Positions 53,103 to 64,000 of a stretch of 64,000 nt of DNA are shown here, piece after piece; the first letter of the stretch is position 1, and the number at the start of each line of letters is the position of its first letter. Location of the stretch: contig JAIOJX010000032.1 of assembly GCA_022376925.1 (NCBI GenBank), forward strand, positions 296,660,897-296,724,896. The letters run 5' to 3'. Source of the stretch: Tragulus kanchil. Its lineage: Eukaryota > Chordata > Mammalia > Artiodactyla > Tragulidae. Below the pieces are notes generated by a model. It saw only the letters and a list, made by a program, of their open reading frames with translations. It had not been told where the DNA came from and made no database searches. The position numbers and the translations under genes were made by a program.

Positions 53103-54009
53103 ATGAAACGGCAGAGAAATACCACACAAGTGAAGGAACAATCTACAAACACACAAGATCAAATCAATGAAGAGAATTTGGACAAACTTTCTGGAAGTGA
53201 TTTCAGAAGAATGATAGCAAAGATGATCAAAGACACTGAAAATAGAATGTTAGAGAAATTGCAAGACACAACTAACACACTGAATAAAGAAATACAAGAA
53301 CTTAACCAAAAAAGTAACAGAGACAAACAACTCAATTGCTGAACTGAAAAACACTGTAGAAGGAATCAAGAGCAGAGCATCTGAGACAGAAGACCGGATA
53401 AGTGAGTTGGAAGATAGAATGGTGGAAGTAACTACTGAAAAACAGAATCTAGCTCAAATAATGAAAAGAGCAGAGGATAGCCTCAGAGACCTCTGGGATC
53501 ATATCAAACACACCAATATTTGAATCATAAGGGTTCCAGAAGAAGAAGAAAAAAAGAAAGGCTATGAGAAAATTTTTGAAGAGATTCTAGTTGAAAATTT
53601 CCCCAACATGGGAAAAGAAATAGTCAATCAAGTCCAAGAAGAGCAAAGAGTACCATACAGAATCAACCTGAGAAGAAACACACCAAGACACATATTAATG
53701 AAGCTAACACAAATTAAACACAAAGACAGAATTCTCAAAGCAACAAGGGAAAAGCAACTAGTGACGTACAAGGGAAAGCCCATACGTTTAACAGCTGATC
53801 TTTCAACAGAAACTCTGCAGGCCAGAAGGGAATGGCAGGACACATTTAAACGGCTAAAGGAGAATAATCTACAACCAAGAATCCTCTACCCTGCAAGGAT
53901 CTCATTCAAAATTGATGGAGAAATCAAAAGCTTTACAGATAAGCAAAAATTTAAAGAATTTAGTCACACCAAACCAGTCTTACAACAAGTGTTAAAGGGA
54001 CTTATATAG
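53103..54009 (+). pseudogene. L1 ORF1 (RNA-binding protein), broken
   Basis: ORF1p is the trimeric nucleic-acid chaperone that coats L1 RNA. The start ATG at 53103 opens 'MKRQRNTTQVKEQ', followed by a heptad-like coiled-coil region. An in-frame upstream ATG at 52959 exists, but 53103 fits the family start better. The length is 907 bases, one more than a multiple of three: an extra base in the A6 run near 53310 shifts the frame, and the original frame then stops at 53342. The second frame runs to TAG at 54007-54009 with one in-frame TGA at 53521-53523, which may be a decayed CGA arginine codon (CpG to TpG). C-terminal RRM/CTD-like residues ('RREWQDTFKRLKE', 'PARISF') are recognisable. Two lesions, so no full-length product. 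Confidence 0.9.
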
Positions 54010-54066
54010 ACAACAAGTATAAAAGAAGAAGATCAACAAAACAAATCCATCATAACATCTAAGAAG

Positions 54067-57000
54067 ATGACAATAGGATCATTTGTATCAATAATTACTT
54101 TGAATGTCAATGGACTAAATGCCCCAACCAAAAGACACAGAGTGGCTGAATGGATTAAAAAACACGACCCATACATATGCTGCCTCCAGGAAACTCACTT
54201 TAGACCTAGAGACACTCATAGACTGAAAGTGAGAGGCTGGAAAAAGATATTCCATGGAAATCAAAAGAAAGCTGGAGTAGCAATCCTCATATCAGACAAA
54301 ATAGAACTCAAAATAAAGAAGATTAGAAGAGACAAGGCAGGACACTACATAATGATCAAGGGATCAATCCAAGAAGAAGACATAACAATCCTAAATATCT
54401 ATGCACCCAACACAGGAGCACCCCAATACATAAGACAAACACTTTCAGACATAAAAGAAGACATCGACACTAACACAATCATAGTAGGCGACTTTAACAC
54501 TCCCCTCACACCAATGGACAGATCATCCAAACAGAAAATTAATAAAGAAACACAAGCCTTGAGTGCCACACTAGAAGAAATGGACCTCATTGATATCTTT
54601 AGGACTTTCCATCCAAAAGCAGAAGAATACACTTTCTTCTCAAGTGCTCATGGAACATTCTCCAGGATAGACCACATCTTGGGCCACAAATCAAACCTCA
54701 GTCAATTCAAGAAAACTGAAATTATATCAACTATCTTCTCGGACCACAATGCAATGAGACTAGAGATCAACTACAGGGAAAAAAACATGCTAAAAACACA
54801 AACACATGGAGATTAAACAACACATACCTAAAAAACCAACTGATTACTGAGCAAATGAAAGGAGAAATAAAAAAATTCCTAGAAGAAAACGACAATGAAC
54901 AGATGACAGTGTAAAACCTATGGGATACTGCAAAAGCAGTTCTAAGAGGGAAGTTTATAGCAATTCAATCCTCCCTTAAGAAACTAGGAAAATCTCAAAC
55001 AGACGACCTAATTTTACGCTTAAAACAACTGGACAAAGAAGAACAAAAACATCCCAAAGCCAGCAGAAGAAGGGAAATCATAAAGATCAAAGCAGAAATA
55101 AATGAGAAAGAAACAAAAGAAACAATAGTAAAGGTAAATAAAACAAAAAGCTGGTCCTTTGAAAAGGTAAATAAAATCGACACACCACTGGCCAGACTCA
55201 TCAAGAAAAAGAGAAAGAAGAATCAGATCACCAAAATCAAAAATGAAAAAGGAGAGATTACAACAGATAATGCAGAAATCCAAAGAATTCTAAGAGACTA
55301 TTATGAACAACTCTATGGCAACAAACTGGACAACCTGGAAGAAATGAACAGTTTCTTAGAGAAGATTAATCTCCGAAGACTCAACCAGGAAGAAATAGAA
55401 ACTATGAACAAGCCAATCACAAGCTCAGAAATTGACTTTGTGATCAAAAATCTATCCAAAAATAAAAGCCCAGGGCCAGATGGTTTCACAAGTGAATTCT
55501 ACCAAACATTTAAAGAAGAGCTAATGCCTGTCCGTCTAAAACTCTTCCAAAAAATTGCACAGGAAGGAACACTTCCAAACATATTCTATGAAGCTGCCAT
55601 CACCCTGATACCAAAGCCAGGCAAAGACAACATAAAAAAAGAAAATTATAGGCCAATTTCACTGATGAATCTAGACACCAAAATCCTCAACGAAATCCTA
55701 GCAAACAGAATTCAACAACACATCAAAAAGCTCATACATCATGATCAAGTTGGGTTCATCCCAGGCATGCAAGGATTCTTCAATATCCACAAATCAATCA
55801 ATGTGATACACCATATCAACAAATTGAGAGATAAACATCACATGATCATCTCAATAGATGCAAAAAAAGCCTTTGACAAAATCCAACACCCATTTATGAT
55901 AAAAACTCTTCAAAAAATGGGCATAGAAGGAACCTATCTCAACATAGTGAAAGCCATCTATGAGAAGCCCACAGCGAACATTATCCTCAACGGTGAAAAA
56001 CTGAAAGCATTTCCTCTAAGATCAGGGACAAGACAAGGGTGTCCACTTTCACCACTCTTATTTAACATAGTCCTGGAAGTGCTAGCAATAGCAATAAGAG
56101 AAGAGAAAGAAATAAAAGGAATCCAGATTGGAAAGGAAGAAGTCAAACTCTCTATTTGCAAATGACATGATATTATACATAGAAAATCCCAAAGACACTA
56201 TTACAAAACTACCAGAGTTAATCAGCAAATTCAGCAAAGTCGCAGGATACAAAATCAATATACAGAAATCACTGGCATTCCTATACACAAACAATGAAAA
56301 ATCAGAAAATGAAATCAAAGAGGCAATCCCCTACACCATTGCAACCAAAAGAATCAAATATCTAGGAATAAACCTACCCAAAGAAACAAAAGAACTGTAC
56401 ACAGAAAATTACAAGACACTCATGAGAGAGACATTAAAGAAGACTTAAACAGATGGAGAGATATCCCATGTTCCTGGGTCAGAAGAATCAATATTGTGAA
56501 AATGACCATACTACCAAATGTCATCTATAGATTCAATGCGATCCCTATCAAACTTCCAATGACATTCTTCACAGGACTAGACCAAAGAATAACACAGTTC
56601 ATATGGAAACACAAAAGACCTCGAATAGCCAAAGCAATCCTGAGGAAGAAGAATGGAGCTGGAGGGATCAGCCTCCCCAACTTCAGACTATACTACAAAG
56701 CAACAGTCATTAAGACAGTTTGGTACTGGCACAAAAACAGAAATATCAACCAATGGAACAAGATAGAGAACCCAGAGATCAACCCACACACCTATGGGTA
56801 CCTTATTTTTGACAAAGGAGGCAAACATATAAAATGGGACAAAGACAGCCTCTTCAACAAATGGTGCTGGGAAAATTGGACAGCTACACACAAAAAAATG
56901 AAGTTGGAACATTCCCTGCCACCATGCACAAAGATCAACTCAAAATGGATTAAAGACCTAAATGTAAGACCAGAAACCATCAAACTCTTAGAGGAGAATA

Positions 57001-57876
57001 TAGGCAAAACCCTCAAGGACATCAATCAAAGCAAGATCTTCTCTGACCCACCTACTAGAATAGCAGAACTGAAAAGAAAAATGAACATGTGGGACCTCAT
57101 GAAACTTAAAAGTTTTTGTACAGCAAAAGAAATTACAAAAAAGCTGAACAGACAGCCCACAGAGTGGGAGAAAATCAGCAAATGAAACAGACAAAGAACT
57201 AATCTCCAAAATCTACAAGCAACTCAGACAACTCAGCACCGGAAAAACGAACAACCCAATCAAAAAATGGGGAAAGGACCTAAACAGACACCTCTCCAAA
57301 GAGGACATACAGATGGCCCAAAAGCGCATGAAACAATGCTCAACAACACTTATAATTAGAGAAATGCAAATCAAAACTACAATGAAATATCACCTCACAC
57401 CCATCAGAAAGGCCATCATCCACAAATTGACAGACAATAAATGCTGGAGAGGGTGCGGAGAAAAGGGAACACTCCTGTATTGCTGGTGGGAATGTAGATT
57501 GATGCAGCCTCTATGGAAGACAGTATGAAGATTTCTTAAAAAACTAAAAATAGAAGCACCATATGACCCAGCAATCCCACTCTTAGGCTTATACCCTGAT
57601 GAAATCAAATCTGAAAGAAGCACCTATACCCCAATGTTCATTGCAGCTCTCTATATAATAGCTAGAATGCGGAAGCAACCTAGATGTCCATCCATGAACG
57701 AATGGATCCAAAAGCTCTGGTACATATATACAATGGAATACTACACAGCTGTAAAGAGAAATGCAGAAGAATCAGCCCTAATAAGGTGGCTGGATCTAGA
57801 ACCTATCATCAAAAGTGAAGTCAGTCAGAAAGACAAGGACAAATACAGTATATTAACACATATATATGGAATCTAG
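54067..57876 (+). pseudogene. L1 ORF2 (endonuclease / reverse transcriptase), broken
   Basis: About 1270 codons. The AP-type endonuclease domain (codons 1 to about 235, start ATG 54067) is complete in one frame and retains N13, E42, D142/N144 (in 'VGDFN'), D202 and S225-D226-H227. Lesions then follow: a lost base in the A run near 54780; an in-frame TAA at 54912-54914; an open reverse-transcriptase frame 54915-56150 with '[12 protein letters not shown]' and '[12 protein letters not shown]'; two bases lost near 56150; the catalytic FADD box changed to FAND (56155-56166); one base lost near 56435; another frame change near 57176; TGG to TGA at 57526-57528. In the C-terminal Cys/His motif the His is Tyr ('[18 protein letters not shown]'). 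Stop TAG at 57874-57876. Not functional as autonomous machinery. Confidence 0.93.
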
Positions 57877-58192
57877 CAGGATGGTGATGATGGCACACGC
57901 AGTGAAGCAACGGAAAGACAGACATGGACAGTGGACATATGGACATTGTGGGGAAGGAACAGAGGGTGGGAGGCGTAAAGGAAGTAGCATGAAGGTCTGT
58001 ACTATCATATGTGAAGAAAATAGCTGTAGTCATTGCTCTGTGAGAAAAGGAGATCATTCAGGGGTGCTGTGTGTGATGGTCGGGAGGGGTGGGAAGAGGG
58101 GGATATACATATGACTAATCTGGGAACATGCATATCTGTAAACAACAAAATTGTAAAAGTTAAAAGTAAAATAAAGGTTTAAAAAAAAAAAA
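57877..58192 (+). other. L1 3'UTR and poly-A
   Basis: Includes a G-rich stretch ('gggaggggtgggaagagggg', near 58081), common in L1 3'UTRs, and ends in poly-A. The same tail recognises the truncated L1 copies at 8260, 22151, 35363, 40973 and 45603. Confidence 0.88.
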
Positions 58193-58465
58193 GAGTTGGT
58201 TCAGTAGCTCAATGATATCATCAGAAACTTTTGTCCTTTACAGATTTTTCAGTTGTCTCTTTTCTGTACATCAAAAAAGATCCCCGCTGGGGACACAGTG
58301 GTGACAACAGCCCCTAGCATCAAATCCTCACATGACAATATTCAAGAAAGCAGTCTCCTCTCACCTGAGTATTAAGGGAGAAACCTCAGCTGACTTCCCT
58401 GAGGCTGAAGGCCTTGTTTCCCTGCCCATCTCCAATTATTGAACTGTCTGCTTCTCACATTCTGC
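58193..58465. other. No feature recognised
   Basis: Single-copy-looking DNA between the L1 and a BovB piece; duplicated at 59304-59576. Confidence 0.4.
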
Positions 58466-58826
58466 TGGAGAAGGTTCTTGAGAGTCCCTTGGCCTGCAAG
58501 GAAATCAAACCAGTGACTCCTAAAGGAAATCAACCCTGAATATGCATTAGAAGGACTGACACTGAAGCTGAAGCTCCAATAATTTTGCCACCTGATGTGA
58601 AGTGCTGACTCACCAAAAAAGACCCCTAGGGTGGGAAAGATTGAAAGCAATAGGAGAAGGGGGTGACAGAGGATGAGATGGTTGGATGGTATCACCAACT
58701 CAATGGACATGGATTTGAGCAAACTCTGGGAGATAGTGAAGGACAGAAGAGCCTGGCATGTTGCAGTCCATGGGACTGCAAAGCATCAGACACAACTTAG
58801 CGACTGAACAACAACACATTCTACGA
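58466..58826 (+). mobile_element. BovB 3' fragment
   Basis: 'ctggagaaggttcttgagag', 'caaccctgaatatgcattag', 'gatttgagcaaactctggga', 'cacaacttagcgactgaaca'. Confidence 0.92.
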
Positions 58827-58844
58827 TGCTACACAGTAGGAAAA

Positions 58845-59303
58845 GAATACTACACAGCTGTAAAGAGAAATGCAGAAGAATCAGCCCTAATAAGGTGGCT
58901 GAATCTAGAACCTATCATCAAAAGTGAAGTCAGTCAGAAAGACAAGGACAAATACAGTATATTAACACATATATATGGAATCTAGCAGGATGGTGATGAT
59001 GGCACACGCAGTGAAGCAACGGAAAGACAGACATGGACAGTGGACATATGGACATTGTGGGGAAGGAACAGAGGGTGGAAGGCGTAAAGGAAGTAGCATG
59101 AAGGTTTGTACTATCATAAGTGAAGAAAATAGCTGTAGTCATTGCTCTGTGAGAAAAGGAGATCATTCAGGGGTGCTGTGTGTGATGGTCGGGAGGGGTG
59201 GGAAGAGGGGGATATACATATGACTAATCTGGGAACATGCATATCTGTAAACAACAAAACTGTAAAAGTTAAAAGTAAAATAAAGGTTTAAAAAAAAAAA
59301 AAA
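58845..59303 (+). mobile_element. L1 3' end (second copy, with substitutions)
   Basis: Copy of 57736-58192 differing by at least five substitutions (near 58906, 59079, 59105, 59118 and 59261). Confidence 0.92.
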
Positions 59304-59576
59304 GAGTTGGTTCAGTAGCTCAATGATATCATCAGAAACTTTTGTCCTTTACAGATTTTTCAGTTGTCTCTTTTCTGTACATCAAAAAAGATCCCCGCTG
59401 GGGACACAGTGGTGACAACAGCCCCTAGCATCAAATCCTCACATGACAATATTCAAGAAAGCAGTCTCCTCTCACCTGAGTATTAAGGGAGAAACCTCAG
59501 CTGACTTCCCTGAGGCTGAAGGCCTTGTTTCCCTGCCCATCTCCAATTATTGAACTGTCTGCTTCTCACATTCTGC

Positions 59577-59938
59577 TGGAGAAGGTTCTTGAGAGTCCCT
59601 TGGCCTGCAAGGAAATCAAACCAGTGACTCCTAAAGGAAATCAACCCTGAATATGCATTAGAAGGACTGACACTGAAGCTGAAGCTCCAATAATTTTGCC
59701 ACCTGATGTGAAGTGCTGACTCACCAAAAAAGACCCCTAGGGTGGGAAAGATTGAAAGCAATAGGAGAAGGGGGTGACAGAGGATGAGATGGTTGGATGG
59801 TATCACCAACTCAATGGACATGGATTTGAGCAAACTCTGGGAGATAGTGAAGGACAGAAGAGCCTGGCATGTTGCAGTCCATGGGACTGCAAAGCATCAG
59901 ACACAACTTAGCGACTGAACAACAACACATTCTACGAT
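59577..59938 (+). mobile_element. BovB 3' fragment (second copy)
   Basis: Duplicate of 58466-58826, apparently identical. Confidence 0.92.
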
Positions 59939-60049
59939 GCTACCTCTGATACTCTGATAAATGAAGCTGGACAAATGGCTGATCTATATGCAGAGGAACG
60001 TAATACATTTCATTCTTCCCTCAAATCAATATTAAAAAATCAACTCTGG

Positions 60050-61205
60050 GTTTATTATAGACCAGAATACCAGAAGTGAAACGTAAAACCTTTTAGAAAA
60101 AAAAAATAGGGAATATCTTTCTAATTTTAGAGTAAGGAAAGATTTCTTAAACAAGATGCCAGAAGGTTCTAACCCTGAAAGAAAGGATTTATATGTTGCA
60201 TTCAAATTAAGAGCACTTATTCATCAACAGACACTGTAAAAAGTGAGAGGAAAAGGGGGAGAAAATATTTACAACATATGTATCCAAACAAAGAATTGCT
60301 GCCAAGAATGCATAAAGAATATCTTCACATCTATCAAGAAAAAACTAAACAACTTTATCAAGATATGGGCAAAAGACACACACAGGCATTTTTAAAAAGA
60401 GAAAACACATATGGCCAATAAATACATGAAGAAACCCTCAAGTTCTGCATTAAAAAGGACATCTAAATGAAGACCACAATGAATTACTGTTTAACATCCT
60501 TGACAAAGATAAAGAAATCTGATTACACCTAGTGTTGGAGAAGATATGGATTAATGTGACCTCATAAATATTGCTGTGAGAGTGAAAATCAATTCAACTA
60601 CTTTGAAATAATTTGGAATTATTGTGTACACTTGAGCATTCTTAAATCTTATGACCCAACAATTCCTAGGTGGATAGCTGAGAAGACTATTATACACATG
60701 AAGTTGTTCACAGATGTGTTGTGCAGAGTAGTAATTGATGCACTGCCCATTGTTAGGAGAATGAATGGATAAACTTCAGTATATGTATACCATGGAATAT
60801 TATAAAGCTCTGAAAAATAAATACACTGTAGCTCTAAGCATTGAACAACAGGTATGAAGCTGGACAGCATAATGATGAGGAGGGAAAGTATTTATCAGAT
60901 GACCATATAGAGTGCAATATTACATTGTTTAGGCACCCATATATGTGATAAAACCATTTTTAAACAGCAAGGGCCATATGGATGTGAAACCAGAAACACA
61001 GAAAATGAAAGATAAAAAGGTAAATTGAACTAAATCAAAATGAAAATTTTCTGTGCATCCAAGGATACAATCAATAGAGTTAAAAGGCAATCTATAGATT
61101 AGGAGAAAAAATTTGCAAAGTGTATATTATTGAAAGATTAATATGCAGGACAGATAAATAACCCCTACTCAACAACAGTAAGAACCAACCCAATTTAAAT
61201 GTAGA
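60050..61205 (+). mobile_element. Old L1/HAL1-like fragment
   Basis: Decayed L1-like phrases: 'gatatgggcaaaagacacac', 'atggccaataaatacatgaa', 'gagaatgaatggataaactt', 'atgtataccatggaatatta'. No open frame of note. 60374 onward is duplicated at 61483. Confidence 0.65.
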
Positions 61206-61209
61206 CAAA

Positions 61210-61320
61210 TGGGAATTCCCTGGTGGTCCAGTGGTTAGGTTAGTGGTTAGAACTCCATGTTTTCATGGCTAGGGCCTGGGTTCAATCCCTAGTCAGGGAA
61301 TTCGATCCTGCATGGGGACG
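61210..61320 (+). mobile_element. CHR SINE, truncated, with internal repeat
   Basis: 'gggaattccctggtggtcca' head with a short internal duplication ('gtggttaggttagtggttag') and 'gggttcaatccctagtcagg'. Copy at 62318-62428. Confidence 0.85.
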
Positions 61321-61482
61321 GGAAAAGCGAAGCACCAACAAGTTATTGGTAATATTCTTGCTCCACGGTGGATTCATGGGAGTTTGTTATAGAAATGTAC
61401 ACATAAACAAATCAAACTGACTAAAATGAAAATGATCACGCATGGACTAAGCAATGATAGTGTGCCTTTTTTATGCTTAAAT

Positions 61483-62317
61483 AGACACACACAGGCATTT
61501 TTAAAAGAGAAAACACATATGGCCAATAAATACATGAAGAAACCCTCAAGTTCTGCATTAAAAGGACATCTAAATGAAGACCACAATGAATTACTGTTTA
61601 ACATCCTTGACAAAGATAAAGAAATCTGATTACACCTAGTGTTGGAGAAGATATGGATTAATGTGACCTCATAAATATTGCTGTGAGAGTGAAAATCAAT
61701 TCAACTACTTTGAAATAATTTGGAATTATTGTGTACACTTGAGCATTCTTAAATCTTATGACCCAACAATTCCTAGGTGGATAGCTGAGAAGACTATTAT
61801 ACACATGAAGTTGTTCACAGATGTGTTGTGCAGAGTAGTAATTGATGCACTGCCCATTGGTAGGAGAATGAATGGATAAACTTCAGTATATGTACACCAT
61901 GGAATATTATAAAGCTCTGAAAAATAAATACACTGTAGCTCTAAGCATTGAACAACAGGTATGAAGCTGGACAGCATAATGATGAGGAGGGAAAGTATTT
62001 ATCAGATGACCATATAGAGTGCAATATTACATTGTTTAGGCACCCATATATGTGATAAAACCATTTTTAAACAGCAAGGGCCATATGGATGTGAAACCAG
62101 AAACACAGAAAATGAAAGATAAAAAGGTAAATTGAACTAAATCAAAATGAAAATTTTCTGTGCATCCAAGGATACAATCAATAGAGTTAAAAGGCAATCT
62201 ATAGATTAGGAGAAAAAATTTGCAAAGTGTATATTATTGAAAGATTAATATGCAGGACAGATAAATAACCCCTACTCAACAACAGTAAGAACCAACCCAA
62301 TTTAAATGTAGACAAAT
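61483..62317 (+). mobile_element. Old L1/HAL1-like fragment (second copy)
   Basis: Duplicate of 60374-61208. Confidence 0.65.
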
Positions 62318-62428
62318 GGGAATTCCCTGGTGGTCCAGTGGTTAGGTTAGTGGTTAGAACTCCATGTTTTCATGGCTAGGGCCTGGGTTCAATCCCTAGT
62401 CAGGGAATTCGATCCTGCATGGGGACGG
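62318..62428 (+). mobile_element. CHR SINE (second copy)
   Basis: Duplicate of 61210-61320. Confidence 0.85.
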
Positions 62429-62709
62429 GAAAAGCGAAGCACCAACAAGTTATTGGTAATATTCTTGCTCCACGGTGGATTCATGGGAGTTTGTTATAGA
62501 AATGTACACATAAACAAATCAAACTGACTAAAATGAAAATGATCACGCATGGACTAAGCAATGATAGTGTGCTCTTATCTAAGAATTAAAATCTAAATGC
62601 ATGCATTTGAGGTCCAAAAAATAGAAACCATCTTTAAATGCACTTTAAGCAAAAAAAAAGAGACTATAAATCATTCACTATTTACTAATTCGTGTAATAT
62701 TTTTGCAGT

Positions 62710-62752
62710 CCTTATATATGTATGTGTGTGTGTATATACACATATATTTGTG
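62710..62752. repeat. TA/TG microsatellite
   Basis: 'tatatatgtatgtgtgtgtg' then 'tatatacacatatat'. Confidence 0.8.
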
Positions 62753-62910
62753 CTAAAATTGGAAAATGGAACACTCTCTTTTGTAATGTTATTTTTCACC
62801 TATGGATAAATTGATAACATGTTTTCATGTCATTGCATATTTTTAAGAGTGTTTGAAAGACATGCATAAAGTTCCATTGTGTGGATATACTGTAGTTTAC
62901 TTATCTATTT

Positions 62911-63254
62911 TAAATTTTATTTGTTTATTTTTGGCTATTCTGGGTTTTCACTGCAGCCATAGGCTCTTCTCTGGTTGCAGGGAGTGGGGGCTACTGTCTA
63001 GTTGAGGTGAGCAGGCTTCTTGTTGCAGTGACTTCTCTTGTTGTGGAACTCAGGCTCTAGGGCACACAGGCTTCAATAGTTGTGGCACATGGGCTCAACA
63101 GTTGCAGCTCCAAGGTTCTAGAACACAGGTTCAATAGGTGTGGCTCATGGGCTTCGTTGCTGCGCAGCCTGTGGGATCTTCCTGGATCAGGGAGTGAACC
63201 CACGTCTCCTGCATTGGCAGGCAAACTCTTCACCACTGAGCTACCAGGGAATCC
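62911..63254 (-). mobile_element. CHR SINE, long form
   Basis: Antisense: 'ttatttttggctattctggg', 'cttcttgttgcagtgacttc', 'gggatcttcctggatcaggg', 'gagctaccagggaatccc'. Confidence 0.9.
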
Positions 63255-63384
63255 CACCAGTTTATTGAAATAAATAAATATTGTTAGAATTTATATTGCT
63301 CCTATAATTTCCCTGATGTTAACATGCTGGGTTTAATATCCTGGTAGTTAATTTTTGTACCTGTTTTTTCATTCGTTTTTTTGG

Positions 63385-63514
63385 ATTTTTTTTTTTTTTT
63401 TTTTGCCATGCCAACTGGCTTGGGGCATTTTAGTTCCCCAACTAGGGATTGAACCCAGGACACTCCAGTGAAAGTGCTGAGTCCTAACCACTGGACTGCC
63501 AAGGAATTCTCTTT
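63385..63514 (-). mobile_element. CHR SINE
   Basis: Poly-T, 'ccaactagggattgaaccca', 'taaccactggactgccaagg'. Confidence 0.85.
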
Positions 63515-63824
63515 ACTACTGTTCTTAACTCTTTCCTCTGGAGAAATTCATGGACATTGAATGGTTGAACCAAAGATAGAGGAAAAAATTTAAGGACTTT
63601 GATATCAAAAAAAGTCCTATGATCCTTAGGAAAGGTTTGCCAAGACTCATTCCCACCAATAAAATACACAACAGTAAACAAGCCCATTTTCTCATATCCC
63701 CATCAATGACGAGCTTTATGAATTTTTAAATCCTTCCTAAAAAATCCTATTTCCCTGATGTTTTAATTTGCATTTCCCTGATTACAACTGAGATTGAATA
63801 TTAAGATGTTTCCATGGCTTAAAA

Positions 63825-64000
63825 AATTAACTAGTTTTTAATTGAAAAAGTAATTCATGTACATGGTAAAAATATCAAACGGCACAAAAGCATACACTGT
63901 GATACACAAGCCTCCTTCCCACCCTGAAGCCCTTGTCCTCCCCAGAGGCAGCCACCAGGACCAGTTTCTTGTTTCTCCTTTCAAAAACACTATGTATACT
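63825..64000 (-). mobile_element. Old L1ME-type 3' end at window edge
   Basis: 'gtaattcatgtacatggtaa', 'aaatatcaaacggcacaaaa', 'cccagaggcagccaccagga' follow the antisense L1ME 3' end. Confidence 0.5.

Larger units (their letters stand above)
49853..58192 (+). mobile_element. Near-complete ruminant L1 (L1_BT-like), inactive
   Basis: Begins 'ggtggagctaagatggcagc', typical of L1 5' ends, and ends 'agtaaaataaaggttt' plus poly-A. Order: 5'UTR (49853-53102), ORF1, 57-base spacer, ORF2, 3'UTR (57877-58192). About 8.3 kb as written, about 7.2 kb if the duplicated 1140 bases of 5'UTR are counted once. The element is mildly decayed (a few frame breaks), suggesting a relatively young but dead copy. A target-site duplication could not be defined because both ends adjoin A-rich DNA. 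Confidence 0.93.
57736..59943. repeat. Tandem duplication 18 (offset 1109), L1 3' end plus BovB
   Basis: 57736-58844 is repeated at 58845-59943. The first ~450 bases of the second copy (L1 part) differ by at least five substitutions, while the next ~650 bases (non-L1 and BovB) look identical. Bases 58826-58845 are junction filler resembling a corrupted 57722-57738. Confidence 0.95.
60374..62573. repeat. Tandem duplication 19 (offset 1109)
   Basis: 60374-61482 is repeated at 61483-62573. Runs of A are one base shorter at the start of the second copy (near 61503 and 61560). The end of the first copy (61464-61482) is a noisy form of the sequence at 62570-62595. Confidence 0.95.
62760..63900 (-). 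mobile_element. Old L1ME-like element, antisense, split by two SINEs
   Basis: 'gttccattgtgtggatatac' left of the SINEs, 'gactcattcccaccaataaa' and 'ttttaatttgcatttccctg' right of them fit the antisense 3' part of an old L1ME. Diverged. Confidence 0.5.

Noticed and set aside
1..62573. Interpretation of the repeated blocks as a satellite array, segmental-duplication cluster or CRISPR-like array.
   Set aside because: Units are mutually unrelated, each occurs only two (or by chaining three) times, and errors cluster at joints; none of these classes fits.

Overview
The window is repeat-dense, non-coding DNA from a ruminant (bovid-like) nuclear genome. The repeat families show this: Bov-tA and BOV-A SINEs, BovB 3' pieces, tRNA-Glu-derived CHR SINEs (the 'cttccctggtggtccagtgg ... 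ggttcgatccctgg' type) and a ruminant-type L1 ending in the motif 'gtaaaagttaaaagtaaaataaa'. Older mammalian layers lie beneath (MIR, L2, MER5, L1M/L1ME pieces, LTR fragments). I see no host protein-coding exon, functional tRNA or rRNA gene, CRISPR array or prokaryotic feature. Family names are recognised by eye; boundaries are good to about 5-20 bases.

The most unusual property is large-scale. Nineteen separate segments are each present twice in direct tandem, with a copy-to-copy offset of 948-1171 bases, nearly always 1.08-1.17 kb. The 19 units share no common sequence: one holds a MER5, another a BovB, another an L1 5'UTR. About 21 kb of the 64 kb is therefore second copies, and the collapsed locus would be about 43 kb. 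At many junctions the last ~100 bases of the first copy carry single-base losses in homopolymers or scrambled bases that the second copy lacks. My reading is that most or all are assembly artefacts (unmerged ~1.1 kb overlaps between neighbouring sequence pieces), not biology.

Layout. 1-3960: Bov-tA, CHR, BOV-A and MIR elements around duplication 1. 3961-11187: chained duplications 2-4 with BOV-A2, an antisense L1 3' end nested in a CHR SINE, and MER5. 11188-21500: CHR SINEs, BovB-related 3' pieces, old L1M 3' ends and an LTR-like piece (duplications 5-8). 21500-31160: nested SINEs, a 51-base L1 insertion, MaLR-like and L2 pieces (duplications 9-11). 31160-37715: an old L1M element broken by two CHR SINEs (duplications 12-14). 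37715-49850: sparser DNA with Bov-tA, BOV-A, CHR, BovB and L1 3' pieces (duplications 15-16). 49853-58192: one nearly complete ruminant L1 with 5'UTR, ORF1, ORF2 and 3'UTR, broken by frameshifts, nonsense codons and loss of a catalytic aspartate; 1.14 kb of its 5'UTR is duplicated (17). 58193-64000: BovB, an old L1/HAL1-like piece and antisense L1ME (duplications 18-19).

The only genes visible are the two ORFs of the L1 at 49853-58192, and neither is intact. Smaller points of interest are perfect fold-back inverted repeats (18238-18290, 24986-25009, 25166-25204), at least two of them looking like short template-switch mutations, and tiny L1 3'-end insertions flanked by clear target-site duplications.
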